From: Nitrospira sp.
Lineage (GTDB): Bacteria > Nitrospirota > Nitrospiria > Nitrospirales > Nitrospiraceae
Direction of reading: 5' to 3'
Assembly: GCA_019636875.1 (NCBI GenBank)
Contig: JAHBWR010000028.1
Span: 1 to 33,972, forward strand
Length of the DNA stretch: 33,972 bases
A program made the position numbers and the translations under genes. The first letter of the stretch is position 1. The number at the start of each line of letters is the position of its first letter. Positions 24,132 through 33,834 of this stretch are shown one piece after another. The notes beneath the pieces are model-generated. The model did no database searches and was not told the origin of the DNA. It saw only the letters and a program-made list of their open reading frames with translations.

Positions 24132-25769
24132 TTACTCCAGCGGGTGAACGACTCCGGCGAATCTCAGTAGATCGGCAATCTCGAAGTCTCCGGATTTTGC
24201 CGAGGGTAACGTCGGTTTCCAGTTTCGGTTCGCAGACAGGTAGGAGTCTGTGTCAGCTTTTAAGAGTCCGATAAAAACCTCGCCGACAATGCGGCCTCCA
24301 ACCGGACCCAGACGCAACCCTTGCTCGAGAACCTCCGCTTCTTTGAGGATGTAGAGCCAGAGCGGTGTATTCTTCTCCATGTTGAACTCTGCGAGTTCTT
24401 GGAGTTGCTCTGGGGTCAGGACTCGGGCTCCCATCACGCGCGCAATGGCTTGCCCCGAGGGGATTCCAAAGTTCACGTGACGCATGAGATTTCGAGATGC
24501 CAAGGACTGGGGGCCATCGGTCGGGAGCCCCGGAGCTGGTCCTTTTTGTCCGGGAAGGAGGAACAGGGGGGTCGAGATCTTGCTGTCGATCTGCTTGTTG
24601 GGACGGAAGTTCACACTGTCCAACTTGAAGAAAGTCTGCCAATCGACGAATCGACGAGCCGCCCTCTTGCCGCCACGCATGTCGTTGGGGTCTGGGTTGT
24701 TCGGATCGATCGAGTCATCAAAAATGAAGGCGAAGAATTCGTTGCCAGGGGAGGCTCCGAAGTTCATTCGATAACTGGGCCTGACCTGGGAGTGACCAAA
24801 CCGGTAGGCGGCCACGGCGAATTCTACGGGTATTAACGGGTCCTGCCGGCGAGAACGGAAGTCCCTGTCCCGGGAACGGTCGCCCAAGTTATAGAAGCGC
24901 GGGCCCTGACGCAGGATCTCGCTCACCCGGTTCTGCCCGATCGTCAGCGGTAAAAATTCATTGACGATGATCCATTGGTAGTGCCAGCGCACCTGACGCT
25001 GTGCCTCTGCAAAGACTTCCTTCGCAGAACGGTTGGCAAAGGCCGGATCCTTACGGACTTGATCGGTCACCGCATTGTGAAACATCAACATTGCCAGATG
25101 GAATTGACTGACGATGATATTTTCATCATTCCGGCTATCCCCCATGATGGCATTGTTGTTCGCATCGCGTGGAAGATCAAAGCGGACTTTTCCTCCTCGA
25201 GACACGGCCGCCGACCCAGGAATCTCCTCTACCTTGAATTTGATGTCACCGGAACTGGTATCGTAGAGTTCCGGCGATTTGTCGGGACCCTCACCATACA
25301 GGCTATCGAGGTCTAACTCAGCGGACCTAAAATTAGTGGTGCGTCTGGGGTCCGTGGGTTCGGTGATCGGCGCTCTCAACGCGAGAGTCATGTCGTGATC
25401 GAGGAATTGCCCGAAGAAGGTCATCCCCGCCGTCATGTTGGGATTGTCAGGATTATTCGGGCTGTGGACAGCAGGATTGAGGATCGACTGGATCGGATCC
25501 GTAAGCAGGTCTTGCGCGTCACACACCCCGCCTTTGACCCCTACTTTCTGAGCGAGCTCTCTTACCTCATTCGTCGGAGGTGCATAGGGGAGTAAACCTG
25601 AGAACATCCGGCCAAACGAATCGTCAGGATTCTGAGGACGCGTAGGTTTGGTCACGCGTAAGTTATTTCGTTTCCCCAAATCCTCAGCGGCAAGCACGCC
25701 CTCAACGGTTCCGAACAAGAGACTGGCAATACCAAGGATGGCACAATAGATAATGCGATTGTGCATCAT
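24132..25769 (-). CDS. Secreted animal-type haem peroxidase
   Basis: The 545-residue protein has a signal peptide (likely cut after VLAA, residue 28). The animal-peroxidase hallmarks are visible: distal Gln121 and His125 with Ca-binding Asp126 in FGQFLDHDM, Arg213 and Glu216 in GDSRNDEN, and proximal His326 in YRFGHSQVR. AAGGAG precedes the start. This family (peroxicinerin or PxDo-type in bacteria) makes oxidised halides or cross-links proteins. No RHS or repeat tail is fused. A 0.8 kb gene-poor region lies upstream. Confidence 0.92.
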   Translation of the reverse strand: MMHNRIIYCAILGIASLLFGTVEGVLAAEDLGKRNNLRVTKPTRPQNPDDSFGRMFSGLLPYAPPTNEVRELAQKVGVKGGVCDAQDLLTDPIQSILNPAVHSPNNPDNPNMTAGMTFFGQFLDHDMTLALRAPITEPTDPRRTTNFRSAELDLDSLYGEGPDKSPELYDTSSGDIKFKVEEIPGSAAVSRGGKVRFDLPRDANNNAIMGDSRNDENIIVSQFHLAMLMFHNAVTDQVRKDPAFANRSAKEVFAEAQRQVRWHYQWIIVNEFLPLTIGQNRVSEILRQGPRFYNLGDRSRDRDFRSRRQDPLIPVEFAVAAYRFGHSQVRPSYRMNFGASPGNEFFAFIFDDSIDPNNPDPNDMRGGKRAARRFVDWQTFFKLDSVNFRPNKQIDSKISTPLFLLPGQKGPAPGLPTDGPQSLASRNLMRHVNFGIPSGQAIARVMGARVLTPEQLQELAEFNMEKNTPLWLYILKEAEVLEQGLRLGPVGGRIVGEVFIGLLKADTDSYLSANRNWKPTLPSAKSGDFEIADLLRFAGVVHPLE

Positions 25770-26566
25770 GATTCTCCTTCAACTACGTATGTGTTCGTTC
25801 CATTCGCTGCCATTGATCAAGCAAAGTGGAAACGGTAAGTTGTCGCAAAGCGATGGCCATCACCGGTTTGCAGCGATGTGCTTCTGCAAGACGTAGGCCT
25901 GCTAAGAGTTATGGTAATAGGGCTAAATTTAAAGAAACGATAAGATTTCGTTCCGAGTCGACTGTAATACCTGGAGGGAAAGATCTCCGTTGGCAAAGTC
26001 CTACGTATGTGTAACCCTGCGTAGGCATAGCCCTGCGAGTAGTAGTTGTAAATTACGTGGGTGTCTCTATCGCATCAATGTATGTATTATCGTACACACG
26101 AGCATTATGATGTTCTAATCCGGTATTTGTAGCAAAGCGGTAACGGGAGTGATCATCGATGGGCGCAAGCTGGACTCATGGTGGCTGAAGCGGCAGTGCG
26201 AGCGGGTACACACGTTATCTCTGCGATGTCCTACCGTCGGTTGGGCGAAAGTTCGATAGCCCAGACGAGGTGGTTTGAACCTCACCGATCTAATGTTTGT
26301 GGCCTCTTGACCGTTGACTGAATCCATCAGCATGGCTGGTAGAGACTCGCATGAAGAGATAGAAACAATATCCATGTTGCACGCCATCTCAGCAGTGTGT
26401 CGTGCGGGGGAGAACGTGGATCGAGAGGCTCCGGTGGTAGCTACTTCCTCACAGGCTATCTCGCAACGGGATCTGGGACTTGAGCCGCAGCGGCTGGAGT
26501 GGGCCATGCAGAACTAGCATTGTCTAGCTCCCAAAAACGCTCAGTCTGAAAAGTCTTGGCGCAGTG
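25770..26566. other. Gene-poor interval upstream of the peroxidase gene
   Basis: No convincing gene is seen. Open frames occur on both strands but lack ribosome binding sites and family signatures. The peroxidase promoter should lie here. Confidence 0.45.
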
Positions 26567-27343
26567 CTAACTAATCAACCAATTCCAGAATGCGAGGAGC
26601 CAGCCGGTAATCATGTCGAACCACGATTCGTCGGCCTCAGGTGGTTCTACATTCACAGGCGCAGAGGGGGGAGATGGTACGGATGGCGTGACAGGCGTGA
26701 GATCAGGTGCCGCCGAAGCGGATTGCGCAACTTGCGGTGGCGCACTCTGGTCATTACTCGCAGACGACGCGGGCTGCTCCTCCTCAACTTCAACCGGCGG
26801 CGGTTCTGGGGCAGCAGGGTCTTCGGTCGTTGTCGAGGACGTGATGGAGGGTTGCTCTGCGTGCGCAGCTACCAGCACAGGCGTGTGAGCTTGAGCCTGA
26901 ACCTGCCTCATTTCCTGCTTATACTGAGCCGCCATGGTCTGCAACGAGGTATTGGCCTGTCGAAGATCTGCAATCTTGCGCGCGAGGTGCCAACTTTGAT
27001 CCAGTAAATTGGCTACCTGGGTCTTGAGAGACGAATGCCGTTCCTCGGCTTCCTCTCGCATGGCCGGCAATAATTCTTGTTCACGTTGGATCGCGGCGAG
27101 GAGCTCATCGATGGTAATGTTCTTGCGTCGATTGGTCGCCTGCAACACGGCGATTTCCTGATCTAACCCGCTCACGTCCTCCTGCACTGTTTTTAACGCT
27201 TGGGTTTGTTCCTGGATTTCCGCTTTGAGCTGCTCATAGGCACGCCGACTGACACAGCCGATGTCCATCAAGAGCGCCGTGGCGAGTAGGCAGAGAGCAA
27301 CCGGCTTGATCATGGCTGACGCAGACCTTGTCGGATGTGTCAT
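26567..27343 (-). CDS. Coiled-coil lipoprotein with Pro/Glu-rich tail
   Basis: ATG 27343 follows GAGG at about 8 bp. A basic N-terminus and hydrophobic stretch lead to a lipobox-like LLMDIGC near residue 30. Residues about 35-145 form a long heptad-type coiled coil (AYEQLKAEIQEQTQALKTVQ to LQTMAAQYKQEMRQVQ). Then come about 80 Pro/Ala/Glu/Ser-rich residues and a Trp-rich end (WFDMITGWLLAFWNWLIS) that could insert in a membrane. It probably spans the periplasm. No known partner is adjacent. Confidence 0.7.
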   Translation of the reverse strand: MTHPTRSASAMIKPVALCLLATALLMDIGCVSRRAYEQLKAEIQEQTQALKTVQEDVSGLDQEIAVLQATNRRKNITIDELLAAIQREQELLPAMREEAEERHSSLKTQVANLLDQSWHLARKIADLRQANTSLQTMAAQYKQEMRQVQAQAHTPVLVAAHAEQPSITSSTTTEDPAAPEPPPVEVEEEQPASSASNDQSAPPQVAQSASAAPDLTPVTPSVPSPPSAPVNVEPPEADESWFDMITGWLLAFWNWLIS

Positions 27344-27507
27344 GGGTAGAACCTCATGCGTTGACAGGCCTATGAGCTGTGTGTCCAGAGTGGTGTTGGT
27401 TCGGTGATGAGCCGCACATGATCTCTCGCATATCACCGATCTTTCGAGTCATTTCCTTTAAGATGTACACAGATCTGAAGATCGAGTCAACCCTCTGCAA
27501 TGGATCT

Positions 27508-27537
27508 TTGGACAACTGCGTATCGTTTGCGTAGGAT
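27508..27537 (+). promoter_or_regulatory. Promoter of the ferritin-like gene
   Basis: TTGGAC at 27508-27513 and TAGGAT at 27532-27537 are 18 bp apart. The -10 ends 9 bp before ATG 27547, implying a leaderless or near-leaderless message. Confidence 0.45.
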
Positions 27538-27546
27538 GCGCGTATC

Positions 27547-28140
27547 ATGTCGGGTGATTACGATACGTCCATTCGGCTCCCGCTGGTATGCGAACGGGCC
27601 TTATTGGAACAATTTGTTAAGGCTGAAGCGATGGCGCTGAGGACGGTGCGGTCGGCCCAGCAGCAAGACGTTCCTGCCAACGTGTACACCTTTCTCCGAA
27701 AACATGAGGAAGATGAGCAACAACATCTCGCACAATTTAGAGCGATGCTCGACACTCAATCGCCCGAGCAAGAGCGACTTCCATCCGTTCCACGTCAATG
27801 GCCGGTCCTGGCTGTTCAGATCTATGGCTACGAATCCTTAGGGCTAGAATTTGCGAGATTGCTCCGTACACTCAGACCTGACCTTGCCTCGATTTTCGAT
27901 GATGAAGTGGTGCATGTCGCATTCTTTGAGCGAGAGATTCGACGACTGCTCGATGGTACGTTGGCCGAACAGGCCAGGCAAGCGGCTGTCGCGTGGCGGC
28001 GAAAATTACCGACAACGGTGAACCGATATCTGGCAGCAGCGGTGTTTGATCCGTACCGTCCGTCATTAGTTGGGAACATTCTTGCGGTGATCGAACGGCG
28101 ATTCACCGAGGTCGGACTTCTTCGAATCCAAATGGAATAA
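27547..28140 (+). CDS. Ferritin-like di-iron protein
   Basis: The 197-residue helical protein has the ligand pattern of ferritin-like bundles: KAEAMALR, RKHEEDEQQHL, YGYESLGLEF and DDEVVHVAFFE, giving E-x-x-H pairs on helices 2 and 4. This predicts a di-iron carboxylate site, possibly in iron storage or oxidation. No signal peptide. It converges with accA, 24 bp away. Confidence 0.75.
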   Translation: MSGDYDTSIRLPLVCERALLEQFVKAEAMALRTVRSAQQQDVPANVYTFLRKHEEDEQQHLAQFRAMLDTQSPEQERLPSVPRQWPVLAVQIYGYESLGLEFARLLRTLRPDLASIFDDEVVHVAFFEREIRRLLDGTLAEQARQAAVAWRRKLPTTVNRYLAAAVFDPYRPSLVGNILAVIERRFTEVGLLRIQME

Positions 28141-28164
28141 GAAGAGTGCTGGGATCAGACTCGA

Positions 28165-29127
28165 TTAGGGGAGCAGACCGTTCACCGCTCCCATCTTGCG
28201 GTATTTCTGGTCTCGTTGCGTGAGGAGTTGCTCAGCCGGCACATCGAGCAGTTCAAAGAGCTGGTTGGTGAGCGCTTTGCCGACTTGATCATACATGGCT
28301 CTTGGTTCCCGATGTGCGCCACCAAGCGGTTCAGGAACTATTTGGTCGATGATGCCGAGCTTGGCCAAGTCGTCAGCCGTCATCTTCAGCGCAGAGGCTG
28401 CATCAGGTACCTTTTCTGGGCTGTCCCACAGAATGGCGGCACAGCCCTCTGGAGAAATGACGGAATAGACGGAATGTTCCAACATCAAGACACGGTCGGC
28501 CACGCCGAGCGCCAGAGCGCCGCCGCTTCCTCCTTCACCAATTACGACGGAAATAATAGGAACCGTCAATCGTGACATGACGAACAGGTTGCGGGCGATG
28601 GCTTCAGCTTGTCCGCGTTCTTCGGCCCCGATTCCGGGATAGGCTCCCGGAGTATCGATGAAGGTCAGGATCGGGCGGTTAAACTTTTCCGCCATTTTCA
28701 TGAGCCGGAGTGCTTTTCGATAGCCCTCTGGATTGGGCATGCCGAAGTTTCGCTGCATGCGTTCCTTCAGCGTCTTGCCTTTCTGATGACCGATGATCAT
28801 CACGGGACGATCGTTGAATCGAGCGAATCCTCCCACAATAGCTCGGTCGTCGCCGAACACACGGTCCCCATGGAACTCGAGAAAATCTCTGGTGAGTTCA
28901 CCGATATAGTCTAAGGTGCTTGGACGTTGAGCATGCCGCGCGAGCTGAGTGCGCTGCCAAGGCGTGAGGGTCTGATAGAGATCATGTTCGACTTGAGCGA
29001 GCTTCGCACGAAGCTTCCGAATGTCGTTCTGAGAAGACGTCTTCCCGCTGGTGGCTGCAGCGGAGAGTTTCTCGATTTTCTCCTCGATCTCTCGGATCGG
29101 CTTTTCAAACTCGAGGTAATCTCGCAT
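28165..29127 (-). CDS. accA: Acetyl-CoA carboxylase carboxyltransferase subunit alpha
   Basis: With AccD it transfers the carboxyl group from biotin to acetyl-CoA in fatty-acid synthesis. The crotonase-like core shows VIGEGGSGGALALGVADRV and YSVISPEGCAAILW, with the N-terminal helical LEFEKPIREIEEKI segment. The 320-residue length is standard. It lies 70 bp downstream of dnaE on the same strand. An 8-bp inverted repeat at 29160-29186 sits between them. Confidence 0.97.
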   Translation of the reverse strand: MRDYLEFEKPIREIEEKIEKLSAAATSGKTSSQNDIRKLRAKLAQVEHDLYQTLTPWQRTQLARHAQRPSTLDYIGELTRDFLEFHGDRVFGDDRAIVGGFARFNDRPVMIIGHQKGKTLKERMQRNFGMPNPEGYRKALRLMKMAEKFNRPILTFIDTPGAYPGIGAEERGQAEAIARNLFVMSRLTVPIISVVIGEGGSGGALALGVADRVLMLEHSVYSVISPEGCAAILWDSPEKVPDAASALKMTADDLAKLGIIDQIVPEPLGGAHREPRAMYDQVGKALTNQLFELLDVPAEQLLTQRDQKYRKMGAVNGLLP

Positions 29128-29159
29128 GGACGTTCAAGAATCCAACCCAGACACACATA

Positions 29160-29186
29160 AGGGAGATGGAGTCTCGAAATCTCCCT
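29160..29186 (-). terminator. Weak hairpin between dnaE and accA
   Basis: AGGGAGAT and ATCTCCCT form an 8-bp stem with an 11-nt loop. No T-run follows, so it may reduce rather than stop read-through into accA. Confidence 0.35.
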
Positions 29187-29197
29187 GAAAGGACTCT

Positions 29198-32100
29198 TTA
29201 AGATAGCAAAGAAAGGGCCCCTTTGCCTAGCACTTCTTCAACATCCGATATGAAGTGGTCGCTCGGACAGATCGTGAGGTTTGGGAGGGGGGCGGTCTCC
29301 GCTTCCAAGGTGCCATCCGTTCGAAACGACATGGAAATGGTGGTGCTACCGGGGTGCCGCCTGAGCACCTCCAGCAAACGGGGCAGCTGGTCCTGCATGT
29401 CAGGGCGATCAGTGAGGCGGATTCGAATGCGTTTGATCGCCTGTGCCTGCACCTCGGCCAACGGCTCGATCTTACTGCCTCTGATTTTGGTGCCTTTATC
29501 GCCACGATCGATCGTTCCGGTGATTCTCACGATGCGTTCCGGTGTGATCAACTCTCCAGCCGTCTTAAACAGATCAGGAAAGACGATGACCTCGGCTGTG
29601 CCGTGCAAGTCTTCTACGGTCAGGTAGGCCATACGATCGCCTTTTTTCGTGAGCATCGATTTGACGGTGGCGATAATGCCGCAGAGTTTCACCTCGCCGT
29701 TGTCGGCGCAATCCTTCAAGCCTATGGTCGAAGTGGTGGAGAGGGCACCGAGGGTGGCTTCGTATCGTGTGAGAGGATGAGCGGAAATATAAAAGCCGGT
29801 TAATTCACGTTCATACTTAAGTCGCTGAACCTGATCCCATTCGGCGATCGAGGGGAGTGTCGGTGCGGGGAGAGCCACTGCAGCACGTTCTCCGTGAAAG
29901 TCCTCGCCAAAGATACTGGTCTGCCCGACCTCTCGTTCGCGCTGGGCTGCCGCGCCCTCTTCCACGGCCTGATCGAGTACGGCCATCAGTTGGGAGCGCT
30001 TTGCTTCCGTTGAATCGAAGGTGCCGGCCTTGATCAACCCTTCCAGCATTCGTTTGTTGACCTTGTGCAGGTCCACCCGCCGACAAAAGTCGAAGAACGA
30101 CCCAAAGGGGCCGGTACGAGATCGCACGTCAAGCACCGATTCAACAGCTCCCTCACCGACGTTCTTGATGGCCGCCAAGCCGAACCGGATGGCTCCGTTT
30201 GCCACGGCAAAGTGTGTTTGACTCGCGTTCACATCGGGTCCCAGGACCTTGATGCCGAGATCTCGACACTCGGTGAAATACCCGACCAGCTTGTCCTGGT
30301 TGCCCATGTCGGTGGTCATGAGCGCCGCCATAAATTCCGTCGGGTAGTGGGCCTTCAAGAAGCCTGTCTGGTAACAGACCACGGCATACGCGGCCGCATG
30401 CGATTTGTTGAAGCCATATCCGGCGAATTTCTGGATGAGTTCGTAGAGCTTTTGCGCCTTGTTCTCAGGAATCTTGTTCTGCTTCGCCCCGTCGATGAAC
30501 TTGACGCGCAACTTTTCCATTTCTTCCGGCTTCTTCTTCCCCATCGCGCGGCGAAGAATGTCGGCTTGTCCCAACGAGAAACCGGCGACCTTATTGGCGA
30601 TCGCCATGACCTGTTCTTGGTACACGATCACGCCGTAGGTGTCCTTTAGGATCGGCTCCAGTTCCGGTGCCTCATACGTGATCGGCACCTTCCCCTGCTT
30701 GCGCTTGATGAAATCTGGGATCAGGTCCATCGGACCCGGTCGATACAGTGCGATGATCGCGATGATATCTTCGAATCGATCGGGCTTGAGTCCTGTGAGG
30801 AGATCTCGCATACCCGAACTTTCCAATTGGAAAAGCCCAGTTGTTTTTCCAGAACTCAACAAAGCGAACGTAGCTGGGTCGTCGAAGGGCACCTGGTCGA
30901 TCACGAGAGGCGGAGCACCGGGATGGGTCTCGTTGATCAGGGTCTCGGCTCGCCTGATCATCGTCAGCGTCTTGAGGCCGAGAAAGTCGAATTTCACCAA
31001 GCCGATTTTCTCAACATCCCCCATCGAATACTGCGTTACAATTTCGTCGTTCGCGCCTTTGTAGAGCGGGACATGGTCGGTGAGCGGACCTTCGGAGATC
31101 ACGACGCCTGCGGCATGGGTGGAGGCGTGGCGCGCGAGACCTTCGAGCGATCGGGCATTTGCCATCAGCTCTTTGACCTTTGGATCGGTCTCGACCAACT
31201 CGCGCAGGCGAGGCTCGGTCTCCAGGGCCTGCTGCAAGGTGATGTTCAATTGATTAGGGACGAGCTTCGCAACTTTGTCCGCGTCCGCGTACGACAGCTC
31301 CAAGACCCGTCCGACATCACGGATGGCGGCTTTTGCACCGAGCGTCCCGAAGGTAATGATCTGGGCGACATGGTCGGTGCCGTACTTGTCGACGACATAG
31401 TTGATGACCTCACCTCGCCGATCCATACAAAAATCCATGTCGATATCCGGAAGGGAGACGCGTTCAGGGTTCAAGAAACGCTCGAATAAGAGCGTATACA
31501 CCAACGGGTCAAGGTCGGTAATTCGTAACGCATATGCGACCAGGCTGCCTGCAGCCGAACCACGTCCTGGTCCAACAGGAATCGTACGAGACCGAGCGAA
31601 GCGGATGATGTCCCAGACGATCAGAAAGTACCCGGCAAATCCCATCGAACAGATGACCATGAGCTCTTCTCTCAACCGTTGCTCGTAGATGGGTGCCGCG
31701 ATCCGGCTGGGACGTTCCTTGAGGCGTTCCTTGAGGCCCGCCACGGCAAGATGCTCAAGATAGGATTCGCGATCGTGAAACCCGTCAGGCACGCGATACT
31801 GTGGGAGATGTGTCTTGTTCAAGGGGAGATCGAGATCACAATGGTCGGCGATCCGACAGGTGTTCATCATGGCATCGGGAAACTCGGCAAATGCTGGGGC
31901 GATTTCGTCCGTTGATTTGACGTAGAGCTGATCTGTGTCGAATTTCATTCGGTTGGGATCGCTTAACGTTTTTCCCGTCTGGAGGCACAGCATCAACTCA
32001 TGGGGCCTCGCGTCTTCCTTGTTGAGGTAGTGGCAATCGTTGGTTCCGGCCATGGGGATTCCGAGCTTCTTGTGGATCTCGATGAGTCCCGCGTTTGCAA

Positions 32101-32662
32101 TGCGCTGATGCTCGAGGCCGTTTGCCTGAACTTCAAGATAGAAGTGATCTTCCCCAAAGATTTCCTGAAACTCACCAGCGACCGCCATGGCGCCTGCCAT
32201 ATCTTTTTGGCCGATGAGGTAGGGAATTTCACCGCTCAGGCAGCCTGAGAGGGCGATGATCCCATCATGATGTAGCTTTAATAGTTCCTTATCAATCCGT
32301 GGCTTATAGTAGAACCCTTCAAGATACCCTTTACTTACCAGCTTGATCAGATTTTGATAGCCGGTCAGGTTTCGTGCGAGAAGAATCAGGTGGTAGTAAT
32401 CGTTGTGCGCGAGCCCACTGTCTTTCTTCGCATGTCGACTTCCGAGCGCCATGTAGGCTTCACACCCGATGATCGGTTTGACGCCCACTTCCTTTGCTTT
32501 ACGATAGAATTCCACGGCACCGAACATGTTGCCATGGTCGGTCATGGCCACGGCCGGCTGGTGAAAAGATTTGATCTGTTTGACCAGCGGCTCGATCTGG
32601 TTCGCGCCGTCGAGGAGACTGAATTGTGTGTGGAGATGAAGGTGGACGAAGGATGAAGCCAT
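29198..32662 (-). CDS. dnaE: DNA polymerase III subunit alpha
   Basis: The 1154-residue replicative polymerase has the N-terminal PHP domain (FVHLHLHTQFSLLDGA, MTDHGNMFG), the catalytic aspartates in PDIDMDF and VKFDFLGLKTL, a helix-hairpin-helix region, a clamp-binding-like QTSIF near residue 930, and the OB fold (about 990-1060) near the C-terminus. Length matches the DnaE1 class. No Shine-Dalgarno is seen at ATG 32662, but TAAAAT on the minus strand ends 6 bp upstream, suggesting a leaderless transcript. Confidence 0.98.
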   Translation of the reverse strand: MASSFVHLHLHTQFSLLDGANQIEPLVKQIKSFHQPAVAMTDHGNMFGAVEFYRKAKEVGVKPIIGCEAYMALGSRHAKKDSGLAHNDYYHLILLARNLTGYQNLIKLVSKGYLEGFYYKPRIDKELLKLHHDGIIALSGCLSGEIPYLIGQKDMAGAMAVAGEFQEIFGEDHFYLEVQANGLEHQRIANAGLIEIHKKLGIPMAGTNDCHYLNKEDARPHELMLCLQTGKTLSDPNRMKFDTDQLYVKSTDEIAPAFAEFPDAMMNTCRIADHCDLDLPLNKTHLPQYRVPDGFHDRESYLEHLAVAGLKERLKERPSRIAAPIYEQRLREELMVICSMGFAGYFLIVWDIIRFARSRTIPVGPGRGSAAGSLVAYALRITDLDPLVYTLLFERFLNPERVSLPDIDMDFCMDRRGEVINYVVDKYGTDHVAQIITFGTLGAKAAIRDVGRVLELSYADADKVAKLVPNQLNITLQQALETEPRLRELVETDPKVKELMANARSLEGLARHASTHAAGVVISEGPLTDHVPLYKGANDEIVTQYSMGDVEKIGLVKFDFLGLKTLTMIRRAETLINETHPGAPPLVIDQVPFDDPATFALLSSGKTTGLFQLESSGMRDLLTGLKPDRFEDIIAIIALYRPGPMDLIPDFIKRKQGKVPITYEAPELEPILKDTYGVIVYQEQVMAIANKVAGFSLGQADILRRAMGKKKPEEMEKLRVKFIDGAKQNKIPENKAQKLYELIQKFAGYGFNKSHAAAYAVVCYQTGFLKAHYPTEFMAALMTTDMGNQDKLVGYFTECRDLGIKVLGPDVNASQTHFAVANGAIRFGLAAIKNVGEGAVESVLDVRSRTGPFGSFFDFCRRVDLHKVNKRMLEGLIKAGTFDSTEAKRSQLMAVLDQAVEEGAAAQREREVGQTSIFGEDFHGERAAVALPAPTLPSIAEWDQVQRLKYERELTGFYISAHPLTRYEATLGALSTTSTIGLKDCADNGEVKLCGIIATVKSMLTKKGDRMAYLTVEDLHGTAEVIVFPDLFKTAGELITPERIVRITGTIDRGDKGTKIRGSKIEPLAEVQAQAIKRIRIRLTDRPDMQDQLPRLLEVLRRHPGSTTISMSFRTDGTLEAETAPLPNLTICPSDHFISDVEEVLGKGALSLLS

Positions 32663-33162
32663 CGCGAGATTTTATGGAGATGAGGAAGGGAAGTCAAACG
32701 GTGGACGATGGGAGCGACCAGATGTCGGTCTATGCGACAGCGGGATGAGGGGTTGTGGTGCCCACTCAGTCAACGATCATCCCCAACGGGACAGGAGGGA
32801 GTAACGGTATGACCGGGTTCGGAAGAAGCGCTTTCCCGTCGATCAAGCCCATATGAGATGTGATTCCGGTTGTTAAAAGTGGACGCCTTTAACCTGCACT
32901 TAAGGGGCGTGAGGTAGATGGCTGTAAGCCAAACTGTGTGCGGACGGGTTTCCTGCTCTTCTTGGTCCAACTATTCCGTCGAAAGGTGAGTGTCAGCGAG
33001 TGCGTCCTTCGTTGTTCCCGATTGCCACCGGTGCGCCGCCCGTGCAGCCGGCGGCGCACCGTGTTCGATTGAGTGATCAGAGCGTGTGGAGCCGATACGC
33101 TGCATGGGAGTGTTGGGAGTATTGATAGTAATGATACTGCGTCGGTTCATGCCAGGCTCGGG
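32663..33162. other. Intergenic region upstream of dnaE
   Basis: No gene recognised in 500 bp. It contains the dnaE promoter region and the strong hairpin at 33029-33061, which would fit the end of the lipoprotein gene's transcript. Confidence 0.45.
33029..33061. terminator. GC-rich hairpin
   Basis: A perfect 12-bp GC-rich stem (33029-33040 with 33050-33061) has a 9-nt loop. There is no T-run on either side. It lies about 100 bp after the stop of the minus-strand lipoprotein gene and may terminate or stabilise that transcript. Confidence 0.5.
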
Positions 33163-33807
33163 CTAGCAATTTATGACCCAAAACCCCACAACCCATTTTC
33201 GATCAAACCGGATAGATGGAAGGGTGATCAATTCTTCATTGACGGTAAATTGAGGTAACACAATTTGAAACGTTTCTGAGTCAGGCAGTTCCACGTAGGA
33301 TGCTAGCCAATAGGATGCCAGCCAAGACGTGCCATTCAGCTCATTGGTTTCACCCACCATTGGCTCATCAATCTCCAGCGTATCTCTCCGAATCAGATCC
33401 GGGGAGTCAATAACGTAAAAAAATGGCGCACGGTAAATGCCCTGAAACTCTAATTGGGTGATCGGATCGGTTTGATTCACGAAGAGTTTCCCCGTGGCCC
33501 CAACCAATTTAACGATGTTCCTCTCTGGAATTTCAAACCGAACCTCGATATATGGCTTCTTTTTATGAATGCCAAGTCGAGTAACTGTGCGTACTCCATG
33601 GTCACTCAGAAGTATTCCATAGGGAAGATGGCGATTGATGGGGCATTGATCGTATATTATTTCTCCTCCCTCGACTTCAGGATAATAGTGACGCATCGGG
33701 ATGGGAATGATTGGTGCGCAGCTTACACATACGGAGCAGATCACAAGTACCTGCAACAGCCGATTCGAGTTTTTCATCCAGGTGGCCAAACCTATCGTCA
33801 TGGGCAT
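33163..33807 (-). CDS. Putative lipoprotein of unknown function
   Basis: A hydrophobic N-terminus ends at VCVSCAP, a plausible lipobox. The rest is beta-rich with no recognised family. A local duplication gives WLASYWLASY near residue 170. ATG 33807 lies 6 bp after a minus-strand TAGGAT, suggesting a leaderless start; ATG 33777 would begin closer to the signal. Two inverted-repeat units lie upstream. Confidence 0.65.
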   Translation of the reverse strand: MPMTIGLATWMKNSNRLLQVLVICSVCVSCAPIIPIPMRHYYPEVEGGEIIYDQCPINRHLPYGILLSDHGVRTVTRLGIHKKKPYIEVRFEIPERNIVKLVGATGKLFVNQTDPITQLEFQGIYRAPFFYVIDSPDLIRRDTLEIDEPMVGETNELNGTSWLASYWLASYVELPDSETFQIVLPQFTVNEELITLPSIRFDRKWVVGFWVINC

Positions 33808-33834
33808 GAATGCATCCTAGCATTTCAGGGACAC

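Noticed and set aside
25826..26014. 62-codon frame upstream of the peroxidase
   Set aside because: No Shine-Dalgarno, basic random-looking composition and no neighbour on the same strand.
26115..26507. 130-codon minus-strand frame in the gene-poor interval
   Set aside because: No ribosome binding site, no family signature, and a competing plus-strand frame with equally poor support.
32770..32970. Possible tRNA or 5S RNA upstream of dnaE
   Set aside because: No cloverleaf with a TTCGANNC T-loop and CCA-proximal acceptor could be built by eye, and no rRNA-like segment was recognised.
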